From the NCBI GenBank assembly GCA_947177685.1, contig CAMWVE010000013.1, forward strand, positions 1 through 64,000: a stretch of 64,000 nucleotides of DNA. Direction: 5' to 3'. This DNA is from an uncultured Porphyromonadaceae bacterium (GTDB lineage: Bacteria; Bacteroidota; Bacteroidia; Bacteroidales; Muribaculaceae). The position numbers and the translations under genes are program-made. The notes under the pieces were generated by a model, which was given only the letters and a program-made list of their open reading frames with translations, had not been told where the DNA came from and searched no databases. This document shows positions 63,718-64,000 of this stretch, piece by piece. Every line of letters starts with the position of its first letter. Position 1 is the first letter of the stretch.

Positions 63718-64000
63718 ATGGAAAAAAACCACATACAACTGTGGGAGGACTGTCTACGAATCATAAAAGATAATCTCTCTCCTGAGCAATACTCAACTTG
63801 GTTTGAGCCTATATCCTCATATAGCTTTGACCAAGGGAAGCTCACATTGAATGTGCCCACATCTTATTATGTAGAGCACATAGAGGAACATTACATCAGC
63901 CTTCTGGCAGCAACCCTCAAGCGTGTCTATGGCGCGGTTGACGGTCTGTATTACCGTTTTTATCAGGTCGACAAAGAACCGTCGACAATCGTTGACATGC
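63718..64000 (+). CDS. dnaA: chromosomal replication initiator DnaA (5' part)
   Basis: The frame opens at ATG 63718 and runs off the right edge after about 94 residues. The start MEKNHIQLWEDCLRIIKDNL and the pattern QYSTWFEPI and LNVPTSYYVEHIEEHY match DnaA domain I and the beginning of domain II. The ATPase and DNA-binding domains lie beyond the window. Truncation is only by the window limit. Confidence 0.94.
   Translation, partial: MEKNHIQLWEDCLRIIKDNLSPEQYSTWFEPISSYSFDQGKLTLNVPTSYYVEHIEEHYISLLAATLKRVYGAVDGLYYRFYQVDKEPSTIVDM

Overview
The window looks like chromosomal DNA of a gut-type Bacteroidales bacterium, most likely the Muribaculaceae (S24-7) or a close relative; the family is inference. 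Direct evidence: promoters of the Bacteroidetes type (TTTG, about 20 bases, TAnnTTTG), a tmRNA tag ending NYALAA, type IX secretion and gliding-related proteins (PorQ, GldB), a DUF4491 protein, OmpH/Skp-like and TlpA-like lipoproteins, pyruvate:ferredoxin oxidoreductase, and dnaA at the right edge. Codon use is uniform from about 2.5 kb onward. The first 1.8 kb is AT-richer and looks acquired.

Layout. 1-1.9 kb: relic of an integrative element beside the 3' end of ssrA. It holds a broken tyrosine integrase fused to a DUF3871 remnant, two very small ORFs, a strong terminator, a 17-bp copy of the tmRNA 3' end, and four 26-bp tandem repeats. 2-2.4 kb: tmRNA on the minus strand. 2.5-7.9 kb: plus-strand run (PatB-like aminotransferase, aroA, unknown, ABC-3 permease, GH25 lysozyme, DMT exporter). 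7.9-11.1 kb: NlpE-like lipoprotein, Y-family polymerase with a YolD-like partner, SprT-like protease. 11.3-14.5 kb: thrS-infC-rpmI-rplT on the minus strand. 14.8-18.6 kb: TPR/propeller protein, CstA, PHP phosphatase. 18.7-19.3 kb: candidate small RNA and an HU gene. 19.6-27.3 kb: large secreted protein, Lon, and an EF-G paralog with a degenerate GTPase centre. 27.4-34.8 kb: nitroreductase, class II ribonucleotide reductase, GH77 glucanotransferase, AraC regulator. 34.8-42.3 kb: DUF4491 protein, muramidase-like protein, PepD, small membrane protein, OmpH-like lipoprotein, pyruvate:ferredoxin oxidoreductase. 42.5-48.7 kb: HsdR_N-like orphan, holA, CapA-like, folD, ffh, panD, panC. 48.9-60.2 kb: a long plus-strand run (recR, GNAT, coiled-coil protein, MgtC, cation/H+ antiporter, TlpA-like, porQ, cmk, ispH, exonuclease, lipoprotein, pyrK, pyrD). 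60.2-64 kb: gldB-like, amidase, MlaD-like, start of dnaA.

Most of the window is core metabolism, translation and envelope biology. Many neighbours overlap by 1-16 bases, so the operons are tight. The points most worth a second look are the ssrA-linked att duplication and its decayed integrase, the promoter-plus-terminator unit near 18.7 kb that encodes no protein, the EF-G paralog without its catalytic histidine, a family of related terminator hairpins embedded in a dispersed degenerate repeat, and two DNA-repair genes whose promoters place transcription starts at or next to the start codon.
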